Assembly (NCBI GenBank): GCA_035716005.1
Contig: DASTKG010000093.1
Location: 1-51,436 of the forward strand
Direction of reading: 5' to 3'
DNA length: 51,436 bases
From: SZUA-252 sp035716005
Lineage (GTDB): Bacteria > Eisenbacteria > RBG-16-71-46 > SZUA-252
Shown here: piece after piece, positions 29,301 through 37,369 of the stretch
How the letters are laid out: each line of letters opens with the position of its first letter
Position numbering within the stretch: the first letter of the stretch is position 1
The notes under the pieces: generated by a model
Told to the model about the DNA's origin: nothing
The model's database searches: none
Seen by the model: only the letters and a program-made list of their open reading frames with translations
Translations under genes and position numbers: made by a program

Positions 29301-29493
29301 CCGCGCCCGCGCCGAGGAGTTTCAGGAAGTCGCGGCGCGACGGGAGTTCGGTCGGCGTCTCGCTCGGCGTCTTGAACTCGCGCGACTGGAGATCGCGAAC
29401 GCCCGGCTCGCCCTCGAAATCGGCGACGCTCGTCCAGTACTTCGGCGTCTTGGGCGTCTGGGGCGTCGTGGCCCCTCCCTCTACATGTGACAT
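26395..29493 (-). CDS. actB: Alternative complex III subunit B (molybdopterin-oxidoreductase-like plus Fe-S domains)
   Basis: This 1032-residue periplasmic subunit has a Tat-type signal around residue 40 ('SRRDFLKLLGAGAAFAAAGC'). The B1 domain resembles molybdopterin oxidoreductases ('STCGECPAACGVLVKTREGRPIKLEGNPDHP') but ACIII members are not known to bind the cofactor. The B2 domain holds ferredoxin-like clusters: 'CIGCSACMVACRSENN', 'CQHCENAPCETVCP', 'CVGTRYCSNNCPYK', 'CTMCVQRI' and 'CMQTCPTDAIVFGD'. ATG at 29493 lies 13 bp inside the end of actA. It moves electrons from the quinol side to the haem subunits. Confidence 0.95.
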   Translation of the reverse strand: MSHVEGGATTPQTPKTPKYWTSVADFEGEPGVRDLQSREFKTPSETPTELPSRRDFLKLLGAGAAFAAAGCARKPVEKILPYLKAPEEITPGNALYYASTCGECPAACGVLVKTREGRPIKLEGNPDHPLTRGGLCARGQSSVLNLYDPDRLKSPASIQRSNGAASAATWGEIDKKAVRALQQAAEQGKSVVLLSGTITSPSTLALAGEFLRSFPASEHVVYDAVSSDSIARAQELSYGARLVPGYDLEKADVIVSLGADFLGSWLSPVEFARGFSSRRRPESGAMSRLIVLEPSMSLTGTNADWRVRVRPDDLYPVAMALAHELLVREPRGSLSGDAAVAAAVRPFPAESVETAAGIPQGTLAALANELWEARGRGLVLAGPQAAPAAHAVGLQVAVNLLNSALGNEGVTVNAASASNQAQGSEESMTRLVERMRAGDVGVLLVYGTNPAFTLPAAVGFADAMKRVPFAVSFSDRIDETALLGDAVAPDTSHLESWNDHEPRRGVRSLSQPTITPLCDVRPVQETLLAWARFIGKGSLAATTATWHDWLKERWRTEVYPAVDAAAPFDLFWEGALRTGVVRLGTPAASPRPFRSGSMTGLPEPAAGTDRALTLVLFAPTALYDGRSANNAWIQELPDPVTKVAWDNVALVAPSRAKQLGLTGPTENVLAGEVIVVDAGHAKLEIPVFIQPGLHPDVIAIAVGYGRSAAGRVGNRVGQNAFALAEVTGGRIGTAGIAVRVQNTGRRASVAMSQGHQSTEDRPIIFESTFVEYQKDPRSGNESHDHLPSMWTRHKYPGHKWGMAVDLTACIGCSACMVACRSENNVPVVGKQVIGQGREMDWIKIDRYYSGDPENPETVHQAMLCQHCENAPCETVCPVLATTHSAEGLNVQTYNRCVGTRYCSNNCPYKARRFNWWEYSEVKEKSLRLVLNPDVTVRTKGIMEKCTMCVQRIRDGKEHAKALGIPVKDGDIQTACMQTCPTDAIVFGDLNDPQSRVAKLAKNDRGYHVLQELNTLPSITYQTKIRNREEGSA

Positions 29494-30008
29494 GCGCTGC
29501 ACTCCTGCGTCGCCTTGTTCTGCCTGTGGCAGGTGATGCACCAGCCCATCTTGAGCGGGGCCACCTGCTTCACGACGTCCATGGTCTGGACTTCGCCGTG
29601 GCATTGCTGGCAGGCGATTCCCTTCGCGACGTGCCACTTGTGCGGGAAATAGACGTGATCGGGGAGCCGGTGCACGCGAACCCACGGCACGCCCTGCTCC
29701 GACTGGTAGAGGCTCGTCAGCTTCTGGATGTTCGGCTTGTCGATGGCCACGACGGTGTGGCAATTCATGCAGACGTTCTCGGCCGGGACCGTGGCGTGGC
29801 GCGAGCGCTCGGCGCTGGAATGGCAATAGAGGCAGGGGATCTTGTTCGTGCCCGCGTGGATCTTGTGGCTGAACGGGATCGGCTGGGTCGGGGCGTATCC
29901 GATGTTGCTGAACGTGTCGAAGAACGCCCACGCCCCCGCGCCGAGGACGGCGACGACGAGAAGCGGGAGGAGGCGGCTTCCGGTCTGAGGGCTCACTGCG
30001 GGATTCAC
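29481..30008 (-). CDS. actA: Alternative complex III subunit A (pentahaem cytochrome c)
   Basis: The protein is about 175 residues with an N-terminal membrane anchor ('LLPLLVVAVLGAGAWAFF') and five CxxCH haem sites: CLYCH, CMNCH, CQQCH, CITCH and CSACH. The start is uncertain: GTG at 30008 has AAGGAGG only 2 nt away, GTG at 29996 is 14 nt from it, and a frame to 30050 exists but overlaps the leader. It is the first gene of the respiratory operon and overlaps actB by 13 bp. Confidence 0.92.
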   Translation of the reverse strand: MNPAVSPQTGSRLLPLLVVAVLGAGAWAFFDTFSNIGYAPTQPIPFSHKIHAGTNKIPCLYCHSSAERSRHATVPAENVCMNCHTVVAIDKPNIQKLTSLYQSEQGVPWVRVHRLPDHVYFPHKWHVAKGIACQQCHGEVQTMDVVKQVAPLKMGWCITCHRQNKATQECSACHM

Positions 30009-30061
30009 TACCTCCTTAAGTACCAGAAGGGCGCGAAAAGACCGAACCACGGAAAAAACTT

Positions 30062-30077
30062 TGTGAACTATGTCACA
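30062..30077. promoter_or_regulatory. CRP/FNR-family-like operator
   Basis: TGTGA-N6-TCACA is an exact match to the classical CRP half-sites and close to FNR/Dnr-type sites. It lies about 54 bp upstream of actA and about 200 bp upstream of menF. Read from the minus strand its centre is CATAGT, the proposed -10 of the act promoter, which suggests repression of actA or regulation of both operons. Confidence 0.6.
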
Positions 30078-30096
30078 TGGCCGCCGGGAGCGTCAA
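30067..30096 (-). promoter_or_regulatory. Promoter of the act-cta operon
   Basis: TTGACG (30091-30096), an 18-nt spacer and CATAGT (30067-30072). The -10 coincides with the spacer of the TGTGA-N6-TCACA palindrome. The leader to GTG 30008 is about 50 nt. Confidence 0.5.
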
Positions 30097-30236
30097 GCGA
30101 CAAGGATCGCGAGATGAAATCGGGATCGCTCGCGGCGCAATCTAGCGCAGGAATCCCCGCCCGCCAACCACGAAGTGAGCCCCGTCGGACGATTCCAGGC
30201 CGTGGCATCTCGCGGCGATTCCGGCGCTTCCGCGGA

Positions 30237-30265
30237 TTGCCCCCGACCCCCGACCTCTCTATACT
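30237..30265 (+). promoter_or_regulatory. Promoter of the men operon (near-leaderless)
   Basis: TTGCCC (30237-30242), a 17-nt spacer and TATACT (30260-30265). The -10 ends 9 nt before the menF GTG at 30275, implying a leader of a few bases at most. Confidence 0.65.
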
Positions 30266-30274
30266 CTCGGCGCC

Positions 30275-31687
30275 GTGACCACCCGAAGCTCGTCCCCTGC
30301 CACCCTACGCCTCGACCTCCGCAGCCGAATCGGCGCGCGGGGCGGCCTCGCCGCGCCCGGAGAGGCGGAGTCGGCCGCGCCGTTCGAGCTTCCGGGGCTT
30401 TCGGGGCGCATCGAGCCGTTCGACCGCACCGACCTCTCCCTCCTTCGCGAGGCTCGCGAAGGGCGGCCCGGGCGGCCTCTCTTCTATTGGGAGAGCCCCG
30501 AGGGCGAGGTGGTCCTCGGCTGGGGCGCCGTCGCCTCGTTCCATGCCCAGGGCGCGACCCGTTTCGCCGATGCCCATGCCTGGATCACCCGGCTCGCCGC
30601 CCTCGCCACCCTGACCGGCGCGCCTCGCGGTCCCCGTCCGGAGAGCTACCTCGTGGCGCTCGGCGGATTCGCCTTCGATCCGCTCGGCGGCTGGGGCGCG
30701 GGATTCGAGCCGGCCTCCTTCGTCGTGCCTCGCGTCCTCATCCATCGCCGCCCCGACGTCGGGCCGATTCGAATCGCCTGGAGGCGCGACGACGATCCGG
30801 CGGAGGGCGAGCCGAGCGACCAGGCGCCGCGGATCGAGTGGACGCCCGAGGTCCCGTGCGGCGCCCGGGACGAGGCGCTCGCGGCGCAGGGGTCGTGGGA
30901 GGCGGCCGTCGCGGACGCGCTTCGCGGAATCGACCGCGGCGCGATCGAGAAGGTGGTGCTGGCGCGGCACGTCCACACGTCTCTCCCGATCGGCTTCGAT
31001 CCGCTCGATGGACTGGAGCGGCTTCGGGAGCGCCATCCGGGCTGCTACCGCTTCTATTTCGATTTCGGCCTCGGCGGGGTCTTTCTCGGCGCGAGCCCGG
31101 AGCGCCTCGTGACGCTGCGCGGCGTGCGCGTCGCGTCGGACGCCATCGCCGGCACGGCCGGCCGTCCGGACGACGCCTCCATGGAGGAGGACGCGATCGC
31201 CGCCCTGCGCGGAAGCGCGAAGGACCGGAGCGAGCACGAGATCGTGGTGCGCCACATACAGGACGCGCTCACCCCCTTCGCGGACGAGCTGACCGTCGAG
31301 GCCGAGCCCGAGGTGCAGCGCCTTCGGCAGCTCCTCCATCTCCGCACGCGCATCGCGGGAAAGATGCCGAAGGGAACGCACATCCTGCGTCTCGCCGAGC
31401 GGCTCCACCCCACGCCGGCCGTGGCGGGAAGTCCCCGGGAGAACGCGCTCCACTGGATCGCGGCGAAGGAGCCGGGCGATCGCGGCTGGTACGCGGGCCC
31501 GATCGGGTGGATGACCGCGGGCGGCGATGGCGATTTCGCGGTCGGGCTCCGCGGCGCGTTCGTCGCCGGGCGCCAGGCGCTCCTCGCGGCCGGCGCGGGC
31601 ATCGTGTCGGGATCCGATCCGACCCTCGAATGGAAAGAGACCGAGGCGAAGCTCTCGGCCATGCGCGATGCCCTCGAAGACGTCTGA
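30275..31687 (+). CDS. menF: Isochorismate synthase MenF
   Basis: This 470-residue chorismate-binding enzyme makes isochorismate, the first step of menaquinone synthesis. It has the catalytic lysine region 'IEKVVLARHV', 'FLGASPERLVTLRGVRVASDAIAGT', 'EHEIVVRHI' and the C-terminal 'ERLHPTPAVAGSP...GWYAGPIGW'. GTG at 30275 is chosen because the promoter lies immediately upstream. It overlaps menD by 20 bp and heads a seven-gene men operon. Confidence 0.93.
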   Translation: MTTRSSSPATLRLDLRSRIGARGGLAAPGEAESAAPFELPGLSGRIEPFDRTDLSLLREAREGRPGRPLFYWESPEGEVVLGWGAVASFHAQGATRFADAHAWITRLAALATLTGAPRGPRPESYLVALGGFAFDPLGGWGAGFEPASFVVPRVLIHRRPDVGPIRIAWRRDDDPAEGEPSDQAPRIEWTPEVPCGARDEALAAQGSWEAAVADALRGIDRGAIEKVVLARHVHTSLPIGFDPLDGLERLRERHPGCYRFYFDFGLGGVFLGASPERLVTLRGVRVASDAIAGTAGRPDDASMEEDAIAALRGSAKDRSEHEIVVRHIQDALTPFADELTVEAEPEVQRLRQLLHLRTRIAGKMPKGTHILRLAERLHPTPAVAGSPRENALHWIAAKEPGDRGWYAGPIGWMTAGGDGDFAVGLRGAFVAGRQALLAAGAGIVSGSDPTLEWKETEAKLSAMRDALEDV

Positions 31688-33518
31688 CAGCCGGCGGGCT
31701 TCCTCGCCTCCCGACACCGGGAGCCTGAACGTGACGTGGGCCCGGGCGCTCGTGGAGTCGATGGCCGAGGCCGGCGTCACGGACGCGATCGTGGCGCCCG
31801 GATCGCGGAGCGCGCCGCTCGCCCTCGCGCTCGACCGTTCGGGCGTGCGGTCGCACGTCGCCATCGACGAGCGCGCCGGCGCCTACTTCGCGGTCGGCCT
31901 GGCGCGCGCGTCGCGGCGCCCGGTGGCGGTCGTGACGACGTCGGGCACCGCCGCCGCGAATCTCCATCCCGCGGCCCTCGAGGCGTTCCATGGCCGCGTT
32001 CCCCTCATCCTCCTGACCGCCGACCGCCCGCCGGAGCTTCGCGGCACGGGCGCGCCGCAGACGATCGACCAGATCGCCCTCTTCGGCACGGGCGTTCGCT
32101 GGTTCGCCGACGCCGGAACGCCGGAGCCGGGCGACGCGGGAGCGCGTCACGCCGCATCGCTCGGCGCGCGCGCGGTGGCCGCCGCGTGGGGACCTCCCGC
32201 CGGCCCCGTGCATCTGAACCTCCCCTTCCGGGAGCCGCTCCTCCCCGAGCCCGAAGCGATGGCCTCGATGCCGGCGGCGACGGCGGCGGGGACGATCGCC
32301 CCGCGCCGAGAGTCGGCGCCCTCGGCGGGACCCGATCGCCCGGAGGCGCCGGCGGCGGCCGCGGCGCCGGCCGCGTCGATCCGACGCGTGGCCAGGGCGC
32401 TCCGCGCGCGCCGGCAGGGGCTCATCGTCTGCGGCCCCCTCGACGGCGGCGCCGAAGTCGCGGCCGCCGTCGCCCGGCTCGCCGCCGTGACCGGCTACCC
32501 GATTCTCGCCGATCCGCTCTCGGGCGTTCGATTCGGCGGACACGATCGCTCGAACGTCTTCGGGCTCTACGATCTCTTCCTCCGGTCGCCCGCCTTCGCG
32601 GAGCGCGCGACGGTGGACGCGATTCTCCAGTTCGGCGCGCCGCTCACCTCGAAGAGCTATCACCTCCACGCCGCGCGCCATCCCGCCGCGTACCGGGCGC
32701 TGGTGGACGAGGCCGCGGAGCCGCGCGATCCGTCGCGCCTCACGCGCGAGATCGTGAAGGGCGATCCCGCCGCCACGGCGGCGGCCCTCGCCGACGCGCT
32801 CGAGAAGGGGACGGAGCCGCTTCCCGAGTGGCTCGACTCCTTCCGCCGGGCCGAACGGGCGGCGGCCGAGAGCGTCGCGCGCCATCTCGCCTCCTCCGCC
32901 GCGCTGGGCGAGGAGGGCGTCTTTCCCGCGCTCCTCGACGCGATGCCGGATGGAAGCGACGGCCGGCCGGGCGGAATTCTCTACGTCGGAAACTCGATGC
33001 CGATCCGCGACCTCGATCTCACCGCCGTGCCGAGCGGCAAGGCGATTCGCGTTCTCGGCAACCGCGGCGTGAACGGAATCGACGGGGTCCTCTCGAGCGC
33101 GCTGGGGGCGAGCGCCGCCGGGGACGCGCCTCTCCTCGCGGTGGTCGGCGACCTCTCGTTCCATCACGATCTCAACGGACTCGCCGCGCTCCGCGAAGGG
33201 CGGGCCCGCGCCACGATCGTCGTGATCCAGAACGACGGCGGCGGCATCTTCTCGTTCCTCCCCGTGGCGCGGCACGGCGACGTCTTCGAGCGCTATTTCG
33301 GGACGCCGCACGGACTCGATCCGGCGAAGGCGGCGGCGCTCTACGGACTTCCCCATCATCGCTGCGCGACGGCCGAGGAACTCCGCGATCGGGCGAAAAC
33401 ATCGCTCGCTTCGCGCGAGAGCGTCGTGCTCGAGGTTCGAACCGATCGCGGCGAGAACCGCGCGGCGCACCACGTCCTCTCCGAGGCGGTGCGGCGCGCG
33501 GTGGAGGGAACAGCGTGA
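31668..33518 (+). CDS. menD: 2-succinyl-5-enolpyruvyl-6-hydroxy-3-cyclohexene-1-carboxylate synthase MenD
   Basis: This 616-residue thiamine-diphosphate enzyme condenses isochorismate with 2-oxoglutarate. It has 'DAIVAPGSRSAPLALAL', the ThDP glutamate in 'HVAIDERAGAYFAVGLA', 'TTSGTAAANLHPAALEA', 'LLTADRPPELRGTGAPQTIDQ' and the ThDP/Mg region 'GDLSFHHDLNGL...NDGGGIFSFLP'. ATG at 31668 is chosen so that the conserved 'LNVTWA' start is retained; GTG at 31731 would remove it. It overlaps menF by 20 bp and menH by GTGA. Confidence 0.93.
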   Translation: MPSKTSDSRRASSPPDTGSLNVTWARALVESMAEAGVTDAIVAPGSRSAPLALALDRSGVRSHVAIDERAGAYFAVGLARASRRPVAVVTTSGTAAANLHPAALEAFHGRVPLILLTADRPPELRGTGAPQTIDQIALFGTGVRWFADAGTPEPGDAGARHAASLGARAVAAAWGPPAGPVHLNLPFREPLLPEPEAMASMPAATAAGTIAPRRESAPSAGPDRPEAPAAAAAPAASIRRVARALRARRQGLIVCGPLDGGAEVAAAVARLAAVTGYPILADPLSGVRFGGHDRSNVFGLYDLFLRSPAFAERATVDAILQFGAPLTSKSYHLHAARHPAAYRALVDEAAEPRDPSRLTREIVKGDPAATAAALADALEKGTEPLPEWLDSFRRAERAAAESVARHLASSAALGEEGVFPALLDAMPDGSDGRPGGILYVGNSMPIRDLDLTAVPSGKAIRVLGNRGVNGIDGVLSSALGASAAGDAPLLAVVGDLSFHHDLNGLAALREGRARATIVVIQNDGGGIFSFLPVARHGDVFERYFGTPHGLDPAKAAALYGLPHHRCATAEELRDRAKTSLASRESVVLEVRTDRGENRAAHHVLSEAVRRAVEGTA

Positions 33519-34420
33519 GCGCTCTCCCCGCGGCGCGCGGCCCCCGCGAGGCGACGCTCGAGACGCGCGTGCTCCGTGGGTTCCCGTACGGCGTCCGGAT
33601 CGCGGGCGACGACGGCGCCCCGGTCGTCCTCCTCCTTCACGGCTTCGCGGGCTCGAGCGAGGAGTGGCGGAGAGTCTCCGACGCGCTGACCGCGGCCGGC
33701 TATCGCGCCGTCGCGGTCGACCTTCCGGGGCACGGCCGGACGGCGGCGCCGGCCGGACACCCGCTCGCCCGCTTCTCCGCCGCGGAGACGGCGCTCGATC
33801 TCGTCTCGCTCCTCGACCGGCTCGGAGCGGAGCGGGCCCACTGGGTCGGCTACTCCATGGGAGGACGCCTCGCGCTCGCGACGGCGTTGGCCCATCCCGA
33901 ACGGGTCGACACCCTCACGCTCGAGAGCGCCGCGCCCGGCATCGCCGACGACGAGGAGCGCGCCGCTCGCGTGCGGAGCGACGAAGCCCTCGCCGCCTCG
34001 ATCGAGGCGCGCGGCGTCGAGTGGTTCGCGGCGTCGTGGGAGTCCCTTCCCATCTTCGCGAGCCAGCGGTCGCTCCCGGAATCGGTGCGGGCCGATCTGG
34101 CCGCGCGCCGGCGCCGAAACGACGCCGCGGGACTCGCCCTCTCGCTTCGGACCGTGGGACAGGGCGCTCTCCCCTACGCCGGCGACCGGCTCGCGGGGTT
34201 TCCGCGCCCGGTCCTCCTCGTGACGGGCGACCTCGACACCAAGTACGTCGAGCTCGCGGCCTCGATGGCCGCGCGGCTCCCGAGCGCGCTCCATCTCGTC
34301 GTTCCCGCCGCCGGGCACAACGTCCACCTGGAACAATCGGAGTGGTTCGTGCGATCGCTCCTCACGCACCTCCGGCGAAACGCCGGGAGCGTGCCGCACG
34401 CTTCCCACGCGACCCCGTGA
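33515..34420 (+). CDS. menH: 2-succinyl-6-hydroxy-2,4-cyclohexadiene-1-carboxylate synthase MenH
   Basis: This 301-residue alpha/beta-hydrolase has 'LLLHGFAGSSEEWRRV', the nucleophile serine in 'VGYSMGGRLALATALAHP' and the catalytic His in 'AAGHNVHLEQSEWF'. In the men context it is the pyruvate-eliminating step after MenD. The GTG start overlaps the menD stop as GTGA, and menB follows after 11 bp with an AGGAG site. Confidence 0.9.
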   Translation: MSALPAARGPREATLETRVLRGFPYGVRIAGDDGAPVVLLLHGFAGSSEEWRRVSDALTAAGYRAVAVDLPGHGRTAAPAGHPLARFSAAETALDLVSLLDRLGAERAHWVGYSMGGRLALATALAHPERVDTLTLESAAPGIADDEERAARVRSDEALAASIEARGVEWFAASWESLPIFASQRSLPESVRADLAARRRRNDAAGLALSLRTVGQGALPYAGDRLAGFPRPVLLVTGDLDTKYVELAASMAARLPSALHLVVPAAGHNVHLEQSEWFVRSLLTHLRRNAGSVPHASHATP

Positions 34421-34431
34421 AGGAGACCGTC

Positions 34432-35286
34432 ATGACGATTCGCCCCGCGCTCGACTGGAAGCCGGTGACGGGCATCGCGCCCGACTTCCCCGAGGGCTAT
34501 CAGGACATCCTCTACGAGAAGGCCGAGGGGATCGCCAAGATCTCGATCAACCGCCCGGAGGTCCGGAACGCCTTCCGCCCCCGCACGGTGAAGGAGCTGA
34601 TCCGCGCCTTCGACCGGGCGCGCGAGGACGCGGAGGTCGGCGTCGTCATCCTGACCGGCGCCGGCGGCGAGGCGTTCTGCAGCGGCGGCGACCAGCGCGT
34701 TCGCGGGAACGCCGGCTACGTCGGCGAGGACAAGGTTCCCCGCCTGAACGTGCTCGACCTGCAGCGGCAGATCCGCACGCTCCCCAAGCCGGTCGTGGCG
34801 ATGGTGGCGGGCTACGCCATCGGCGGCGGGCACGTGCTTCACGTCGTCTGCGATCTCACGATCGCGGCCGAGAACGCCCGCTTCGGGCAGACGGGCCCCA
34901 AGGTCGGCTCGTTCGACGGCGGCTTCGGCTCCGCGTATCTCGCCCGCATCGTGGGACAGAAGAAGGCGCGGGAGATCTGGTTCCTCTGCCGGCAGTCCGA
35001 CGCGGCGCAGGCGCTTCAGATGGGGCTCGTGAACGCGGTGGTTCCGCTGGAGCGGCTCGAGGAGGAGACGGTCTCGTGGTGCCGCGAGATGCTGAAGATG
35101 AGCCCCCTCGCGCTCCGCTGCCTCAAGGCGGCGCTCAACGCCGACTGCGACGGCCAGACGGGACTCCAAGAATTGGCGGGAAACGCGACGCTCCTCTACT
35201 ACATGTCGGCGGAAGCCCAGGAAGGACGCGACGCCTACGTGGAGCGCCGGGAGCCGGACTTCTCGAAGTTCCCGCGCCTCCCCTAG
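34432..35286 (+). CDS. menB: 1,4-dihydroxy-2-naphthoyl-CoA synthase MenB
   Basis: This 284-residue crotonase-family enzyme closes the second ring of the naphthoquinone. It has 'INRPEVRNAFRPRTVKELI', the oxyanion-hole region 'CSGGDQRVRG', 'GYAIGGGHVLHVVCDLTIAAENARFGQTGPKVGSFDGGFGS' in family order, and the C-terminal 'YVERREPDFSKFPRLP'. ATG at 34432 follows an AGGAG site. menA starts 1 bp after its stop. Confidence 0.96.
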   Translation: MTIRPALDWKPVTGIAPDFPEGYQDILYEKAEGIAKISINRPEVRNAFRPRTVKELIRAFDRAREDAEVGVVILTGAGGEAFCSGGDQRVRGNAGYVGEDKVPRLNVLDLQRQIRTLPKPVVAMVAGYAIGGGHVLHVVCDLTIAAENARFGQTGPKVGSFDGGFGSAYLARIVGQKKAREIWFLCRQSDAAQALQMGLVNAVVPLERLEEETVSWCREMLKMSPLALRCLKAALNADCDGQTGLQELAGNATLLYYMSAEAQEGRDAYVERREPDFSKFPRLP

Positions 35287-35287
35287 C

Positions 35288-36190
35288 GTGGCCGCCCCGA
35301 CGAGAGCGAAGGCGTGGCTGGCGGCCTTCCGCGTGCCGACGCTCGTCGCCGCGGTCGCGCCCGTCGCGGTCGGCGCCGCGCTCGCGTGGCGCGACTACCG
35401 TTTCCGGCTCGGCCCCGCGCTCGCGGCGCTGATCGGCGCGCTCGCGATCCAGATCGGGACGAACTTCGCCAACGATCTCTACGACTTCCGAAAGGGAACC
35501 GACAGCCAGGAACGCCTCGGCCCGCCGCGCGTCCTCCCGCTCGGCTGGCTCGCGCCGGAGGAGATCCGGCGCGCGATGATCGCCTCGTTCGCCGCGGCGA
35601 TGCTCGCGGGCGTCTACCTCGTCACGGCGGCCGGCTGGCCGGTCGTCGCGATCGGCCTCGCCTCGATCGCGGCCGGCATCGGCTACACGAAGGGACGCTG
35701 GGCGCTCGCCTACCACGGGCTCGGCGACCTGGCCGTCTTCGTCTTCTTCGGCCTCGTGGCGGTGGCGGGCACCTACTACGTGCAGGCTCGGCTCGTCTCG
35801 CCCCTCGCGTGGATCGTGGCGGTTCCGGTCGGCGCGCTCTGCACGGGAATCCTCGTCGTGAACAACATCCGCGACCTCGACGGCGATCGCGCGGCCGGCA
35901 AGCGGACGCTCGCCGTGCGGCTCGGCCGCGCCGGAACGCGCGCCGAATACGGCACGCTCCTCGCCGTCGCCTTCTCCGTTCCGCTCGCGCTCTGGCTCCG
36001 CGGGACGCTCTCCGTGGCGGCGCTCCTTCCGTACGCCACCGCCGCGCTCGCGTGGCGGACGCTCGGGACGGTCCTCACGCGCGAGGACGGCCCGTCGCTG
36101 AACGGCGCGCTCGTCGACACCGCGCGGCTCCACGGCCTCTTCGGGCTCCTCTTCGCGGCCGGGATCGCGGTCTCGGGGCCCGGGCGCTGA
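35288..36190 (+). CDS. menA: 1,4-dihydroxy-2-naphthoate polyprenyltransferase MenA
   Basis: This 300-residue UbiA-family membrane protein attaches the polyprenyl tail. The Asp motifs are 'NFANDLYDFRKGTDSQERLGP' and 'NNIRDLDGDRAAGKRTLAVRLG'. The GTG start follows the menB stop by 1 nt. About nine hydrophobic segments are visible. It sits between menB and menC in the men operon. Confidence 0.94.
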   Translation: MAAPTRAKAWLAAFRVPTLVAAVAPVAVGAALAWRDYRFRLGPALAALIGALAIQIGTNFANDLYDFRKGTDSQERLGPPRVLPLGWLAPEEIRRAMIASFAAAMLAGVYLVTAAGWPVVAIGLASIAAGIGYTKGRWALAYHGLGDLAVFVFFGLVAVAGTYYVQARLVSPLAWIVAVPVGALCTGILVVNNIRDLDGDRAAGKRTLAVRLGRAGTRAEYGTLLAVAFSVPLALWLRGTLSVAALLPYATAALAWRTLGTVLTREDGPSLNGALVDTARLHGLFGLLFAAGIAVSGPGR

Positions 36191-36217
36191 CGGCGCCCCG
36201 ATCGTGACGAGGCCGGC

Positions 36218-37369
36218 ATGACGACGGGCGCGATCGCGCGGGTCCGGCTCGGGAGCTATCGATTCCCCTTCCGCGAGCCGTGGCCCTCCTCCGAGGGAGC
36301 GCAGACGGCGCGCGAGGGAATCTTCGTCGTGCTGGAGGACGACGAAGGGCTCCTCGGCGCGGGCGAGAGCGCGCCCTTTCCGGGGTTCGGCATGGAGTCG
36401 CTCGGCTCGAGCCTCTCGGCGCTCCGCCTCGCCGCGCGCTTCGCCCTCGGGCTCCCGGCCGAACACTTCCTCGCCGCCGCGGACGATCTTCCCCGGCTCG
36501 CGCCGGTTGTCGCATCGCCCGGCGCCCGGGCGGCCCTCGATCTCGCGCTCCACGATCTCGCCGCGCGGCGCGAGGGCGTCACCATCGCGCGCCTCCTCGG
36601 CGGTCCCGGCGCCGCGACGAGCGTCGGCGCGAACGCCGTCCTCCCCCGGCTCGCGGCCGGCGCCGCGGCGGAGGCCGCGCGCGCGGCGGTGGCGGCGGGC
36701 GCGCGGACGGTGAAACTCAAGGTGGGCGGCGCGCCGATCGCCGAGGACGTGGATCGCGTGCGCGCCGTGCGCGAGGCGGTGGGCCCCGGCATCGCCCTTC
36801 GCGTCGACGCGAATCAGGCGTGGAGCGAGAGCGAGGCGGTGGAGGCGCTCCGCGCTCTCGCGCCGCTCGGCCTCGAGTACGCGGAGCAGCCGGTGCCGGC
36901 CGGCGCCATCGAGGCGATGGCGCGCGTCCGCGCCGCCGGCGGTGTCGCGATCGCCGCCGACGAGAGCCTCGCCGACCTCCGCGCGGCGCGCCGTCTGATC
37001 GGGGCACGCGCGGCCGACGTCTTCGTCGTGAAGCCGATGGCGCTCGGGGGACTCGCCGCCTCTCGCGCCGTCATCGAGATCGCGCGGAACGCCGGCATCG
37101 GCGTCACCGTCACCTCGCTCCTCGAGAGCGCCGTCGGCCGGGCGGGCGCGCTCCATCTCGCCGCGTCCTTGGGCGCGGGCGAAGCGGGCGGCGCCGGCCG
37201 CGGCGATCACGGCCTTGCCACGGGGGGAGCGCTGGCGGAGGATCTCGTGGCCGACTTCGCGACTCGGCCCGGCCCGATTCCGCTCCCCTCCGGCGCGGGA
37301 CTGGGCGACGCCATTCGTGACGCCGCGCTGGCGCGCACCGAACCGATTCGCGTGGAGGAACCGGCATGA
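36218..37369 (+). CDS. menC: o-Succinylbenzoate synthase MenC
   Basis: This 383-residue enolase-superfamily enzyme dehydrates SHCHC to o-succinylbenzoate. Key residues lie in 'TVKLKVGG' (KxK base), 'LRVDANQAWSESEA' and 'AADESLADL' (metal ligands) and 'DVFVVKPMALGG' (second Lys). ATG at 36218 is used. It overlaps menE by ATGA. The text has more Ala/Arg than its neighbours, but the motifs are intact. Confidence 0.93.
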   Translation: MTTGAIARVRLGSYRFPFREPWPSSEGAQTAREGIFVVLEDDEGLLGAGESAPFPGFGMESLGSSLSALRLAARFALGLPAEHFLAAADDLPRLAPVVASPGARAALDLALHDLAARREGVTIARLLGGPGAATSVGANAVLPRLAAGAAAEAARAAVAAGARTVKLKVGGAPIAEDVDRVRAVREAVGPGIALRVDANQAWSESEAVEALRALAPLGLEYAEQPVPAGAIEAMARVRAAGGVAIAADESLADLRAARRLIGARAADVFVVKPMALGGLAASRAVIEIARNAGIGVTVTSLLESAVGRAGALHLAASLGAGEAGGAGRGDHGLATGGALAEDLVADFATRPGPIPLPSGAGLGDAIRDAALARTEPIRVEEPA

